From an uncultured Devosia sp. (GTDB taxonomy: Bacteria > Pseudomonadota > Alphaproteobacteria > Rhizobiales > Devosiaceae): DNA of 59,642 bases. Both the position numbers and the translations under genes were made by a program. This document shows, piece by piece, positions 44,566 through 53,803 of the stretch. A model generated the notes under the pieces. The model saw only the letters and a program-made list of their open reading frames with translations. It was not told the DNA's origin and ran no database searches. The stretch is from the NCBI RefSeq assembly GCF_913055165.1, contig NZ_CAJXJS010000023.1, positions 1 to 59,642 on the forward strand. Reading direction: 5' to 3'. Every line of letters begins with the position of its first letter. Within the stretch, counting starts at the first letter, position 1.

Positions 44566-45591
44566 TTGGGAAAAAAGCGTGTAACACTGGCCGATGTGGC
44601 GCGTCTGGCCGGGCTGTCGACCACCGCCGCCTCTATGATTCTGACCGGCAGGCCCGATACGCGCCTGTCACCGGAGGCCCACAAGAAGGTGCACGACGCC
44701 GCCGCCAGCCTTGGCTACCGGCCCAATGTCGCCGCGCGCGCCCTGCGCACGGACAAATCACGGTCCATTGCCTTCATCTCCGACTATGTCGCCACCACCC
44801 GTTTTGCCAGTGGCCTGATCCGGGGCGCCCTGGCCGCCGCCGAAGAAGCCAAGCATGTGATGCTGCTGCTGGAGACTGGGGGCGAGCCGGCCCGCGAAAT
44901 ACAGGCCGTCGAGGCAGCGCTCGACCGGCAGGTGGACGGCCTCATCTTCGCCGCCATGCGTGCCCGCGAAGTCTTCGTGCCCGATATGGCAATCAACGTC
45001 CCTGTCGTCATGCTCAATGGCACCAGCGCCCGCTTTTCCTCCTCCGTGCTGCCCGATGAGTATCAAGGGGGTCGAACCGCGGTGGAGTTCCTGGTCCGCG
45101 CCGGTATACGGGACGACATCGTCCTGCTCGGCCACAATGCACAGCAGGAAGAGGGTCTGTTCCGCTCCGAAGCGATTTCCAACCGCCTCAGGGGCATTCG
45201 CGATGCCATGTCCGACGCCGGAATGGCGTTCCTGGCCGAGGTCAGCTGCTGGAACTGGGAACCCAATTTCGGCTACGAACTGACGCGGAAGGTCCTCAAG
45301 ACCCATCGCCCCCGCGCCCTGCTCTGCCTCAATGACCGCCTCGCATTTGGCGCTTACCAGGCGCTGGGCGAAGCAGGCCTCCGCATCCCCGAAGATATTG
45401 GCCTGGTCTCCTTCGACAATGACGAGATCGCCGGCTATCTGCGGCCCGGCCTCACCACCATAGGCCTGCCCCATGAGGATATGGGACACAGGGCCGTGCA
45501 GCGCCTCCTTGAGGGGCCGCTCACGCCCGGGGCCGACCTGCTCGCCATGCCCGCCATCTGGCGCGGTTCGCTGCCCGAAAAGCAGGCCTAG
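44566..45591 (+). CDS. LacI family transcriptional regulator of the second sugar system
   Basis: A 341-aa repressor from a TTG start. HTH and hinge are at residues 7-30 (TLADVARLAGLSTTAASMILTG), followed by a sugar-binding core (RSIAFISDYVATTRFASGLIRG) and LVSFDNDEIAGYLRPGLTTI. The TTG gives the standard family N-terminus KKRVTLADVA and has GGGGGGA 10 nt upstream. A well-placed ATG at 44516 lies in another frame that ends just after an A6 run, so a frameshifted longer form is possible. Two matching palindromes make this the likely regulator of the glycosidase, esterase and transporter genes. Confidence 0.9.
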   Translation: MGKKRVTLADVARLAGLSTTAASMILTGRPDTRLSPEAHKKVHDAAASLGYRPNVAARALRTDKSRSIAFISDYVATTRFASGLIRGALAAAEEAKHVMLLLETGGEPAREIQAVEAALDRQVDGLIFAAMRAREVFVPDMAINVPVVMLNGTSARFSSSVLPDEYQGGRTAVEFLVRAGIRDDIVLLGHNAQQEEGLFRSEAISNRLRGIRDAMSDAGMAFLAEVSCWNWEPNFGYELTRKVLKTHRPRALLCLNDRLAFGAYQALGEAGLRIPEDIGLVSFDNDEIAGYLRPGLTTIGLPHEDMGHRAVQRLLEGPLTPGADLLAMPAIWRGSLPEKQA

Positions 45592-45597
45592 CGCCGC

Positions 45598-47352
45598 CTA
45601 CCGCAACCCCAGCTTGCCCAGGCGATAGTCGAGGCTGGCGCGCGTCAGCTTGAGCTCCCGCGCCGCGCGCGAGACATTGCCGCCATTGCGCTCCAGCGCC
45701 TCGCGATAGATGGCGCGCTCCATATCCGCAAAGGATTCCGGCTTGGCCCGTGCCCCGCCGGTACTGTCGTCGGTGAAGGGCAACTGGTCGATCCGACCGT
45801 CCTGCGACAGGCGCACCGAAAAGGGTGGCAACAGCTCCGAGCCGCTGAACAGGTGCACCACATCGATATGACCGTCATTGTCGGCATAGACGGTGCCGCG
45901 CTCGATCAGGTTCTGCAATTCGCGGATATTGCCCGGATAGTCGTATTTGAGCAGTGCCTCCGTGGCCCTGCGGGTAAAACCGAGGATCTTGCGGCCATGG
46001 CGCGCCGAATAGAGGCGGAGGAAATGCGCCATCAAGAGGGGGATGTCGTCGCGCCGCTCCCGCAACGGCGGGATCACGATCGGGAAGACGCAGAGGCGGA
46101 AATAGAGGTCCTGCCGGAACCGGCCGGCGGCCACTTCCTGCGCCAGATCGACATTGGAGGCGGCCACCACGCGCACATTGACCGAAATGGTACGGCTGCC
46201 GCCGACGCGTTCAATCTCCCGCTCCTGCAGGGCGCGGAGCAGCTTGCCCTGGGCTGAATAGGCGAGTGAGGCGACTTCGTCGAGAAACAGCGTGCCGCCG
46301 CCGGCCCGCTCGAAATATCCGGCGCGGGAACTGGTGGCGCCCGTAAAGGCCCCCTTGTCGACGCCAAACAGTTCCGATTCCACCAGATTGTCGGGAATGG
46401 CCGCGCAATTGATGGCGATGAACGGCCCATCCGCGCGGCTGCTCATTTCGTGCAATTGGCGCGAGAACAGCTCCTTGCCCACACCGGATTCGCCCACGAA
46501 CAACACCGTGGCGTCGGTGGCGGCCACCTTTTGCAGCAGGTGCCGCGTGCGCACGAAGCTGGCTGAAACCCCCACCGCCACATCGCCGTCATCCGGAGCG
46601 GTCGGCGTTGCCTCTGTGGTCTCCGGAGCCTGCCGGGAAACGGCATAGCTCCTGCGGTTCTTCCAGGTCAGGCCGAAATATTCCCGCTCTGGCGCGTCCT
46701 TCTCCCAGGCTTCCGCATTCTGCCCGATGACCGTGCAGCTTTTGGCCCCCATGCCAACGCATTCCACCTCGCGGAAGATCACAGGCTTGCCAAAAAGCGT
46801 GCTCGTATAGCCAGAAGGATACCCGGTCTGCAGCCAGCACACCGGCTGGGTCGAAATCCCATAGCTCGCCAGATGCTCGGCCGCCTCGGAGGAATCGTCC
46901 CAAAGAAACTCGCCGAAATAGGTGCCCTTGTCGCCATCAAACTCGAAATGTTTGGTGGTGACCTTGACGAAGCCTTCAAGCGTATGGACGCGTGGACCGG
47001 CCGCCAGCGCATGGGTCAGGTCTTCATTGGGCCAGCGCTTCTGGATCAGCTCGGCATCACGCACGCCCTGCATATAGCCGATGCGCATGAACATGGCGCG
47101 GGCCGTGTCGGTCCCGAAGGCGTCGATGATCTCCTCCCGCATGCGGCCCAGCACCGAGGACTGCATCAGCACCACCCGCTGGTCATTGAGCCAGATGCGC
47201 CCATCGCCCAGGGCGAAATGCAAAACCTCGGTCAGGTCCTCGAAAGTGGGGGCCGCCCCGGTCTCGAGCTCACTGCTCGCCCCACGTGTCAGGATGCCCT
47301 TGGCCTGCCGCGACGCCTCCGCGAGCGATATCAACCGGTCTGCCGTTTTCAT
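45598..47352 (-). CDS. Sigma-54-dependent activator, XylR/DmpR class
   Basis: A 584-aa enhancer-binding protein. The N-terminal XylR_N sensory domain (about 25-130) and a V4R domain (about 135-205, with [16 protein letters not shown]) bind small aromatic effectors in relatives. The AAA+ domain has Walker A at 287-294 (GESGVGKE) and the sigma-54 contact loop GAFTGA at 334-339. A Fis-type HTH closes the protein ([25 protein letters not shown]). The ATG at 47352 follows GGAGGGG; a GTG five codons earlier is less likely. It is divergent from the aldehyde dehydrogenase operon, which has a sigma-54 promoter. Confidence 0.94.
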   Translation of the reverse strand: MKTADRLISLAEASRQAKGILTRGASSELETGAAPTFEDLTEVLHFALGDGRIWLNDQRVVLMQSSVLGRMREEIIDAFGTDTARAMFMRIGYMQGVRDAELIQKRWPNEDLTHALAAGPRVHTLEGFVKVTTKHFEFDGDKGTYFGEFLWDDSSEAAEHLASYGISTQPVCWLQTGYPSGYTSTLFGKPVIFREVECVGMGAKSCTVIGQNAEAWEKDAPEREYFGLTWKNRRSYAVSRQAPETTEATPTAPDDGDVAVGVSASFVRTRHLLQKVAATDATVLFVGESGVGKELFSRQLHEMSSRADGPFIAINCAAIPDNLVESELFGVDKGAFTGATSSRAGYFERAGGGTLFLDEVASLAYSAQGKLLRALQEREIERVGGSRTISVNVRVVAASNVDLAQEVAAGRFRQDLYFRLCVFPIVIPPLRERRDDIPLLMAHFLRLYSARHGRKILGFTRRATEALLKYDYPGNIRELQNLIERGTVYADNDGHIDVVHLFSGSELLPPFSVRLSQDGRIDQLPFTDDSTGGARAKPESFADMERAIYREALERNGGNVSRAARELKLTRASLDYRLGKLGLR

Positions 47353-47386
47353 TGTCCACCCCTCCACCAGACCAAGAATTCATCAT

Positions 47387-47448
47387 TTCATGAACGCACG
47401 CCAGCAATTTTCATGAAATTCGTGAGTTCATCAGCACCAGCTTGATGA
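47387..47448. promoter_or_regulatory. Putative upstream activator sites for the XylR-like regulator
   Basis: TTCATGAA (47387-47394) and TTTCATGAAA (47409-47418) are perfect palindromes with centres 23 bp apart, about two helical turns. TCATCA/TGATGA (47428-47448) is a third inverted repeat. They lie 90-150 bp upstream of the sigma-54 promoter, the usual distance for NtrC-class enhancers. Confidence 0.6.
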
Positions 47449-47537
47449 TTTGGAGTGATCCTCCCATCGCCCACCACTATGCCAAACCCCTGAGATCACC
47501 CGAATTTGGCGAGCCGCCACGGCCTTCCCGCGAAGTT

Positions 47538-47553
47538 TGGCACGGGCTTTGCA
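47538..47553 (+). promoter_or_regulatory. Sigma-54 (-24/-12) promoter
   Basis: TGGCAC, 5 bp, TTGCA, a full match to the RpoN consensus. The predicted start is near 47564. It faces the aldehyde dehydrogenase operon and lies next to an RpoN-type activator gene. Confidence 0.88.
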
Positions 47554-47772
47554 ATTCTGCCGCCAAGCCCGTTTGAGGAATCGGGTGTGGGAGGACATCG
47601 ACCGATCCGGTCTGTGTGATGCTGAAACGGCAGGCGAAAAACCGCTTGCGCGTCAACGTTATCGGCTTGCCTGAAAGGCGAGATCGCCACCTTCACCCAC
47701 CCTCCTTCGCGGCATCCGGCTTTCGCCCGGAACCACAAACACGCCGCTGGCCGGCAACAGGAGGAGCACGAC

Positions 47773-49245
47773 ATGAACATTCAGAGCCCCAATTTCATCG
47801 CGGTCGAGAAATGGACCGGCAAGGCGCTGTTCAGCGACTGGCAGACCACTGGCGCTGGCGCCATCGAGGTGCGGGACCCGGCCACCGATGCGCTGCTGGC
47901 CAGTGTCGGCCTGGGTGGACCCGCCGATATCGCTCGCGCCGCAGCGGAGGCGAAGCAGGCCCAGCGCGCCTGGGCCAAGACGCTGCCCACCGAGCGCGCC
48001 GCCATCCTCAACAAGGCGGCTGACCTGCTGGTCGCCAATGGCGAGGAACTGATCGGCTGGATCATGCGCGAAAGCGGCTCCATCCAGCCCAAGGCCAGCA
48101 TCGAAATCGAGCACGGCGCGCTCTTCATCCGCCATGCCGCCAATCTGGCGACCCTGCCGACCGGCCTCGTGCTGTCCGGCTTCGACAATCGCACCAATTA
48201 TGCCAAGCGCGTGCCGCATGGCGTGGTCGGGGTCATCTCGCCCTTCAATTTCCCGCTCGTGCTTTCGGTGCGCGCCATTGCGGCTGCATTGGCGCTCGGC
48301 AATGCCGTCGTGCACAAGCCCGATCCGCGCACGGCCATCAGCGGCGGCATCATCATTGCTCGCATTTTCGAGGAAGCGGGCCTCCCCAAGGGCGTGTTGC
48401 AAATCGTCCCGGGCGGCGCCGATGCCGGCGAGGCCATCTGCACCGATCCCAATATCGCCATGGTGTCCTTCACCGGCTCGGCCCGTGGTGGCTCCAAGGT
48501 CGGCGAACTCTGCGGCAAGCATTTGAAGAAAGTGCAGCTCGAACTGGGTGGCAAGAATGCCCTGATCGTGCTCGATGACGCCGATCTCGACGTAGCTGCG
48601 TCAAACGCTGCCTGGGGCGCCTTCCTGCACCAGGGCCAGATCTGCATGGCCACCGGCCTGATCCTTGCCCACAATTCAATCGCCGAGGCGCTGACCGAAA
48701 AACTGGTTGCCAAGGCAAGCCACCTGCCGGCCGGCGATCCGTCTTCGGGACGCGTTGCCCTCGGCCCCATCATCTCGGACGGGCAGGTCGCCACCATCCA
48801 GGCCATTGTCGATGACGCTGTGGCCAAGGGGGCGAAGCTCCTGGCGGGCGGCACACATGACGGCCGCTTCTATGCCGCCACAGTGCTCGATGGGGTCAAG
48901 CCCGGCATGCGCGCCTTCGAAGAGGAAATATTCGGGCCGGTCGCCTGCATTGTCCGCTTCGCCTCGGACGAGGAAGCCATCGAGATCGCCAATATGTCCG
49001 ACTATGGCCTTGCCGCGGGCGTGATCTCGGCCGCCTCCGGCCGCGCGCTGGCGCTGGGCGAACAGCTCAATGTCGGCCAGCTCCACATCAACGACCAGAC
49101 AGTCAATGGCGGTCCCTTCGCCCCCTTTGGCGGGCGCGGCAAGTCCGGCAATGGCAGCCGCATCGGCGGTCCGGCCGACATCGAGGAATTCACCCAGTGG
49201 ATGTGGATCTCGGTCAAGGACCAGGCCACAGCCTACCCGTTCTGA
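47773..49245 (+). CDS. Aldehyde dehydrogenase, benzaldehyde/aromatic-aldehyde type
   Basis: A 490-aa NAD(P)-dependent enzyme that oxidises an aldehyde to the acid in the cytoplasm. The catalytic cysteine is C291 (HQGQICMATG), the general base E257 (LELGGKN), and the proline-asparagine motif is SPFNFPLVLS. The sequence is closest in style to XylC-like benzaldehyde and vanillin dehydrogenases (GSGNGSRIGGPADIEEFTQW near the end). GGAGGAG precedes the ATG. It is first in a sigma-54-controlled operon with an alcohol dehydrogenase, an esterase and an importer. Confidence 0.9.
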   Translation: MNIQSPNFIAVEKWTGKALFSDWQTTGAGAIEVRDPATDALLASVGLGGPADIARAAAEAKQAQRAWAKTLPTERAAILNKAADLLVANGEELIGWIMRESGSIQPKASIEIEHGALFIRHAANLATLPTGLVLSGFDNRTNYAKRVPHGVVGVISPFNFPLVLSVRAIAAALALGNAVVHKPDPRTAISGGIIIARIFEEAGLPKGVLQIVPGGADAGEAICTDPNIAMVSFTGSARGGSKVGELCGKHLKKVQLELGGKNALIVLDDADLDVAASNAAWGAFLHQGQICMATGLILAHNSIAEALTEKLVAKASHLPAGDPSSGRVALGPIISDGQVATIQAIVDDAVAKGAKLLAGGTHDGRFYAATVLDGVKPGMRAFEEEIFGPVACIVRFASDEEAIEIANMSDYGLAAGVISAASGRALALGEQLNVGQLHINDQTVNGGPFAPFGGRGKSGNGSRIGGPADIEEFTQWMWISVKDQATAYPF

Positions 49246-49268
49246 GCGCCACACAGGAGAGAATGACC

Positions 49269-50036
49269 ATGAACCTACAAGGCAAGACCATTGTCATCAC
49301 CGGCGCCTCCTCGGGCATTGGCGGGGAGGTGGCGCGCCTCGCCCGCTTCTCGGGCGCCCGCGTTATCGGCATGGACCGCAACGACCCGCTCATCACGCTC
49401 GATGGCTTCGTCAAGGCTGACCTCGGCGATCCCGCCAGCATTGACGCCGCGATTGCGGCCCTGCCGGACAGCTTCGACGGGCTGGTGAACGCTGCCGGCG
49501 TGCCGGGCACAGCCGACAAGGACCTGGTCGCGCGGGTCAACTATCTCGGACTGCGCCACTTCACCGAAGGCGTCGTTGCTCGCCTGACCCCCGGCGCTTC
49601 AATCGTCAACTTTGCCTCTGTTCTCGGCGGCGAATGGCAGCAGCGGCTGGCCCTGCACAAGGCGCTGGCGAGCACGAACAGCTTCGCCGAAGGCGCGGCA
49701 TGGCTGGCGGATAACCTGGTGCCGCAGGAGACCTGCTACCAGTACTTCAAGGAAGCGCTGATCGTCTGGACCTTCGCCCGGGCGCAGGAGCTGTTCCTCA
49801 AGTCGGACCTGCGCATGAACTGCGTCGCGCCGGGCCCTGTGTTCACGCCCATCCTCGGCGACTTCGTCACCATGCTGGGCGAAGAGCGTGTGGCCAATGA
49901 CGCCCCACGCATGAAGCGCCCCGGTTTCGGCGACGAGATCGCGCCGCCGGTCACCTTCCTGCTCTCCGACGCTGCCCGCTGGATCAACGGGATCAACCTG
50001 CCGATCGACGGCGGGCTGGCCTCCACCTACGTTTGA
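49269..50036 (+). CDS. Short-chain dehydrogenase, coniferyl-alcohol dehydrogenase-like
   Basis: A 255-aa SDR with the cofactor motif TGASSGIGGE (11-20). A short NAD-favouring loop follows (GMDRNDP), with NAAGVPG, catalytic S in NFASVLGGEW and Y-x3-K in CYQYFKEAL. The lack of the usual helix alphaB-alphaC length and the overall pattern resemble CalA and the 3-alpha-hydroxysteroid dehydrogenase/carbonyl reductase branch. It would oxidise an aromatic alcohol to the aldehyde used by the preceding enzyme. The ATG at 49269 has GGAG 9 nt upstream; the ATG at 49263 is too close. Confidence 0.85.
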   Translation: MNLQGKTIVITGASSGIGGEVARLARFSGARVIGMDRNDPLITLDGFVKADLGDPASIDAAIAALPDSFDGLVNAAGVPGTADKDLVARVNYLGLRHFTEGVVARLTPGASIVNFASVLGGEWQQRLALHKALASTNSFAEGAAWLADNLVPQETCYQYFKEALIVWTFARAQELFLKSDLRMNCVAPGPVFTPILGDFVTMLGEERVANDAPRMKRPGFGDEIAPPVTFLLSDAARWINGINLPIDGGLASTYV

Positions 50037-50045
50037 GGTGGCGCC

Positions 50046-50933
50046 ATGTCCAAGGAACAGCTCGACTTCATCCTCAGGCTCAGCGCAGAAAACCCGCCCC
50101 CGGCCAATGCCACACCGCCACAGATGCGGGAATGGTTCGAGGCTATTAATGCCCAGACCCCGATAGCCGAAGGGGCGATGATTGAGACGATCTCGGTGGG
50201 CCCCTGTCCAGCCGAACTCGTCCGTCTGCCAGGCAGCGACGAAAACCAGCTGGTGATCTACTACCATGGCGGCGGCTTTCTCTTCGGCTCACCCCGGTCG
50301 CACCGCACCATCGCCACCCACCTGGCCAAGGTCAGTGGCGCGACGGTGCTCAGCGTCGACTACCGGCTGGCGCCCGAGCATCCAGCGCCGACAGCCCATG
50401 ACGACGCCTATGCGGCCTATTTCTGGGCGCTTGAGCATGGCTATGCCCCGGCCTCGATCGTCCTCAGCGGTGACTCGGCCGGCGGCAATCTGGCACTAAG
50501 CACGGCCGTGCGGGCGAGGGACAATGGTGTTCCTCTTCCATCCTGCCTGGTGCTGATGTCCCCGGCTTTGGACTTCGCCAGCGAAGGCGAGTCGCACCGC
50601 ACCTTGGCTGACGCGCCACTGGTCAATCGTGAACTGATGGGGCTTTTCAACGCCGTCTATATCGGCGCCGGCGACCTCCGCTCACCCCAGGTGACACCAT
50701 TTTACGGCGACGTCTCCGGCCTGCCGCCGGTGCTGGTCCATGTCGGCTCCTGGGAACTGCTCCGCGACGACAGCATCACCATCGCCGATCGCATCAATGC
50801 TTCGGGTGGCAGCGCCGAACTCAAGGTCTGGGAGGGCATGTGCCACTCCTGGCAGCTGTTCGCGCCCATGCTGGAAGAGGGCATGGCCTCCATCGAGGAG
50901 GCGGGGGGCTTTATGCGCCGCCATACGGCCTGA
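50046..50933 (+). CDS. Alpha/beta hydrolase, hormone-sensitive-lipase-type esterase
   Basis: A 295-aa cytoplasmic esterase. The oxyanion motif is H74-GGGF (IYYHGGGFLFG), and the nucleophile is S144 in GDSAGGN. The catalytic histidine is probably in MCHSWQLF and the acid in the WELLRDDSITI stretch. Enzymes of this family cleave short-chain or aryl esters. It begins 9 nt after the SDR. In context it may release an aromatic alcohol from its ester. Confidence 0.9.
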   Translation: MSKEQLDFILRLSAENPPPANATPPQMREWFEAINAQTPIAEGAMIETISVGPCPAELVRLPGSDENQLVIYYHGGGFLFGSPRSHRTIATHLAKVSGATVLSVDYRLAPEHPAPTAHDDAYAAYFWALEHGYAPASIVLSGDSAGGNLALSTAVRARDNGVPLPSCLVLMSPALDFASEGESHRTLADAPLVNRELMGLFNAVYIGAGDLRSPQVTPFYGDVSGLPPVLVHVGSWELLRDDSITIADRINASGGSAELKVWEGMCHSWQLFAPMLEEGMASIEEAGGFMRRHTA

Positions 50934-51000
50934 CATCTCGACTGCTGCGGGCCGGTTGGGAGGCCGGGCCGCATGCCGCTCACATCCAAGGGAGGAAACC

Positions 51001-52332
51001 ATGAGCACCTATAGGACCATTAGCAGCCGCAATGTCACGCGGCGCCAGTTCATCAAGTCGGCGACGGCCGCGGCCGGCGGCGCCGCCGCCATGCTGGCCG
51101 TTCCCGCCAGTGTCCGCTCTGCCTTTGCGCAGGGTGACGAGGTCATCCGTGTCGGCTTTGTCGGCCCACGCTCGGGTCCCTTGGGCGTGTTCGGCGAAGG
51201 CGACGCCTTCCTCGTTGAACAGTTCAACGCTCATATGGCCGATGGCGTACAGGTCGGCGACAAGCGCTATGGCATCCAGCTGGTGCTGGCCGACACCCAG
51301 TCCGATCCGGTGCGTGCCAGCCAGGTCGCCAAGGACCTGATCAATGGCGAGGCCATCGACCTGATGCTGGCTTCCTCGACACCCGAAACGGTCAATCCGG
51401 TGGCCGATGCCTGCGAGGCGGCCGGCGTACCCTGCCTCAGCACCACCGCGCCCTGGGAGTCGTTCTATTTCGGCCGTGGCGCCAAGCCGGGCGAGCCCTC
51501 CCCGTTCAAGTGGACCTACCATTTCTGCTTTGGCGTGGGCAATTTCGCCACCCTTTATGCCGACCAGTGGAGCAAGGTGGAGACCAACAAGACGGTCGGC
51601 GTGCTGTTGCCCAATGATGCCGACGGCAATGCCATTCGCGGCCTGCTCCTTCCCGAGCTGGAAAAGGCCGGCTTCACCATCGTCGATCCGGGTCCGTACG
51701 AAAACGGCACCGCGGACTTCTCCACTCAGATCAATCTGTTCCGCGATGAAGGCTGCGAGATCTTCAACACCTTCCCCTTCCCGCCCGATTTCCCCGTGTT
51801 CTGGCGCCAGGCGGCACAAAAGGGCCTGGCCCAGCAGATCAAGATCTGCCAGCTCGCCAAGGCCGGCCTGTTCCCGGCCGAACTCGAAGCCATGGGATCG
51901 CTCGGCTATGGCCTGCACGCTGGCGCCTATTGGCACAAGCTCTTTCCCTTCTCCTCGCCCTCGACCGGCATGAGCAGCCGGGTGATCGCCGAGGGCTACG
52001 AGGTGAGCGTGGGCAAGCAGTGGAACCAGCAGGTGGGCGCCAATGCCTCGTTGCTCGACGCTGCCGTGGCTGCCCTGGCCAGTTCCGGCAACCCCAAGGA
52101 CAAGGCCGCCCTCGCCCAGGCGCTCTCCGTGCTCAAGGCGGAAACCGCCGTCGGTCTGGTCGACTTTACGGCCGGACCGGTGCCCAATTGCGCCACGACC
52201 GGCGTCGTGGGCGTGCAATGGGTCAAGGCCAGTGAAGGGGCCTGGGAATACGATCTCAACATCGTCTCCAATGCCGATCATCCCTTCGTCCCGACCACGG
52301 CGGACATGACCGCCTACACATTGCAGGGCTGA
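51001..52332 (+). CDS. ABC transporter substrate-binding protein, branched-chain type, Tat-exported
   Basis: A 443-aa periplasmic binding protein of the LivJ/amide-branched-chain type (EVIRVGFVGPRSGPLGVFGEGDAFLVEQ). The N-terminus is a twin-arginine signal, T13-R14-R15-Q-F-I-K, followed by a hydrophobic alanine-rich stretch ending around SAFA. Tat export implies folding before secretion, unusual but known for this class. AAGGAGG precedes the ATG. The companion genes suggest an aromatic or related small-acid ligand. Confidence 0.92.
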   Translation: MSTYRTISSRNVTRRQFIKSATAAAGGAAAMLAVPASVRSAFAQGDEVIRVGFVGPRSGPLGVFGEGDAFLVEQFNAHMADGVQVGDKRYGIQLVLADTQSDPVRASQVAKDLINGEAIDLMLASSTPETVNPVADACEAAGVPCLSTTAPWESFYFGRGAKPGEPSPFKWTYHFCFGVGNFATLYADQWSKVETNKTVGVLLPNDADGNAIRGLLLPELEKAGFTIVDPGPYENGTADFSTQINLFRDEGCEIFNTFPFPPDFPVFWRQAAQKGLAQQIKICQLAKAGLFPAELEAMGSLGYGLHAGAYWHKLFPFSSPSTGMSSRVIAEGYEVSVGKQWNQQVGANASLLDAAVAALASSGNPKDKAALAQALSVLKAETAVGLVDFTAGPVPNCATTGVVGVQWVKASEGAWEYDLNIVSNADHPFVPTTADMTAYTLQG

Positions 52333-52334
52333 CC

Positions 52335-53081
52335 ATGAGCTCGGGTCCGACGACTGACCAGCCCATGCTCGAGGGCAGCGGCATCGAAAAATACTTTGGT
52401 GCCTTCAGGGTGCTGAAGGCCGTCGACTTCGCGGTCGCGCCTGGTGAGGCGGTTGGCATCGTCGGCCCCAATGGCGCCGGCAAAACCACACTGTTTGGAG
52501 TTCTGGCGGGGGCGCTCCCCCCCTCCGCCGGGACGGTGCGGTTTGCCGGCACCGATCTGACCGGCACCGGAGCGGCGTCCCGGTGCCGGTCGGGCATTGC
52601 CCGCACCCACCAGGTGCCGCGCCCCTTCCTGGGCATGTCCGTATTCGAGAACACCCTGGCCGCCGCCCGCTTCGGCGCCGGGCTGGGCGAGCGCGCCGCC
52701 GCCGACTGCGCCGCCGAAGCACTGGAGCGGACCGGCCTGATGCATCACGCCAACCGGCCCGCGGCGGCCCTCGGGCTGCTCGATCGCAAGCGGCTCGAAT
52801 TGGCACGCGCCCTGGCGACCCGCCCGCGCGTGCTGCTGCTTGATGAAATCGGCGGTGGCTTGACCGAGGCCGAATTGAACCTGCTGGTTGCCCTGATCGG
52901 CCAGCTCAAATCCGACGGCCTGACCATCGTCTGGATCGAGCACATCCTGCATGCCCTGGTCCGCGTCATCGACCGGCTGGTGTGCATGAGCGCCGGCGCG
53001 GTCATCGCCCAGGGGCGCCCCGAGGTGGTGATGGCCGATGCCGAAGTTCGCCGGGCCTATCTCGGAGGCGGCGTGGCATGA
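52335..53081 (+). CDS. Branched-chain-type ABC transporter ATPase (LivG-like)
   Basis: A 248-aa ATPase with Walker A GPNGAGKTT and Walker B VLLLDEIGGGLTEAEL. The signature region reads ALGLLDRKRLELARAL, a divergent form of LSGGQ seen in some LivG proteins. It begins 2 nt after the binding-protein stop and overlaps the LivF-like gene by 4 nt. Confidence 0.9.
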   Translation: MSSGPTTDQPMLEGSGIEKYFGAFRVLKAVDFAVAPGEAVGIVGPNGAGKTTLFGVLAGALPPSAGTVRFAGTDLTGTGAASRCRSGIARTHQVPRPFLGMSVFENTLAAARFGAGLGERAAADCAAEALERTGLMHHANRPAAALGLLDRKRLELARALATRPRVLLLDEIGGGLTEAELNLLVALIGQLKSDGLTIVWIEHILHALVRVIDRLVCMSAGAVIAQGRPEVVMADAEVRRAYLGGGVA

Positions 53082-53803
53082 CCCTGCTATCTGTCACCAA
53101 TCTTGTGGCCGGGCATGGCCTTCTGACCGCCGTGCGCGAGGTGAGTTTTTCTCTCGATACCGGCGAGGTGCTGGGGCTGATCGGGGCCAATGGCGCCGGC
53201 AAGACCACCCTGTTCCGCACCCTGGCCGGTGTGCACCCCGCCATTTCCGGGACCATTCTGCTCGACGACGTCGAGGTCACGGACAGCTCCGCTTTTCGCC
53301 GCGTTGCACGTGGCATTGCCATGGTGCCCGAGGGGCGACGGCTCTTTGCGGAAATGAGCGTGCGCGAAAACCTTCTGGTCGCCGGCGAGAACGGGCGGCG
53401 CGGCCCCTGGTCGCTGGACGGTGTCCTGGCCGCCCTGCCGGCCCTCGCGCCTCTGCTCAACGTCCCCGCGGGCGGTCTCTCGGGCGGACAGCGGCAAGCC
53501 GTCGCCATCGGCCGGGCCCTGATGAGCAATCCCAAGGTGCTGCTGCTCGATGAAGTGTCTTTGGGGCTCTCCCCCGTGGCCATTGAGGGACTTTACGAAC
53601 AGCTTGAAGGACTGAAGCGCCAGGCCGACACCGCCATGATCGTAGTGGAGCAGGATCTGGACCGCGCCATGGGCTTTTCCGACCGCGTGCTCTGCATGCT
53701 CGAAGGCCGCATCGTTCTCGAGGGCGATCCGCAGGCGCTGGGCAAACAGGCCATCACCGACGCCTATTTCGGCCTTGCACATCTGGAGGTCACCCATGCT
53801 TGA
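53078..53803 (+). CDS. Branched-chain-type ABC transporter ATPase (LivF-like)
   Basis: A 241-aa ATPase with Walker A GANGAGKTT, signature LSGGQRQAVAIGRAL and Walker B KVLLLDEVSLGLSPV. AMVPEGRRLFAEMSVRENLL is the LivF hallmark. Its 3' end overlaps the permease start by 8 nt. Confidence 0.93.
   Translation: MTLLSVTNLVAGHGLLTAVREVSFSLDTGEVLGLIGANGAGKTTLFRTLAGVHPAISGTILLDDVEVTDSSAFRRVARGIAMVPEGRRLFAEMSVRENLLVAGENGRRGPWSLDGVLAALPALAPLLNVPAGGLSGGQRQAVAIGRALMSNPKVLLLDEVSLGLSPVAIEGLYEQLEGLKRQADTAMIVVEQDLDRAMGFSDRVLCMLEGRIVLEGDPQALGKQAITDAYFGLAHLEVTHA

Larger units (their letters stand above)
47353..47772. other. Regulatory region between the sigma-54 activator and its target operon (420 bp)
   Basis: It holds, from left to right, palindromic activator sites (47387-47448), a -24/-12 promoter (47538-47553) and a leader of about 200 nt before the aldehyde dehydrogenase start. 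No convincing gene is seen in the leader; a reading frame from 47616 continues out of frame into the dehydrogenase gene and looks accidental. Confidence 0.7.

Noticed and set aside
47616..48023. A 135-codon plus frame in the sigma-54 leader
   Set aside because: Most of it overlaps the aldehyde dehydrogenase in another frame, with Arg/Pro-rich shadow composition.
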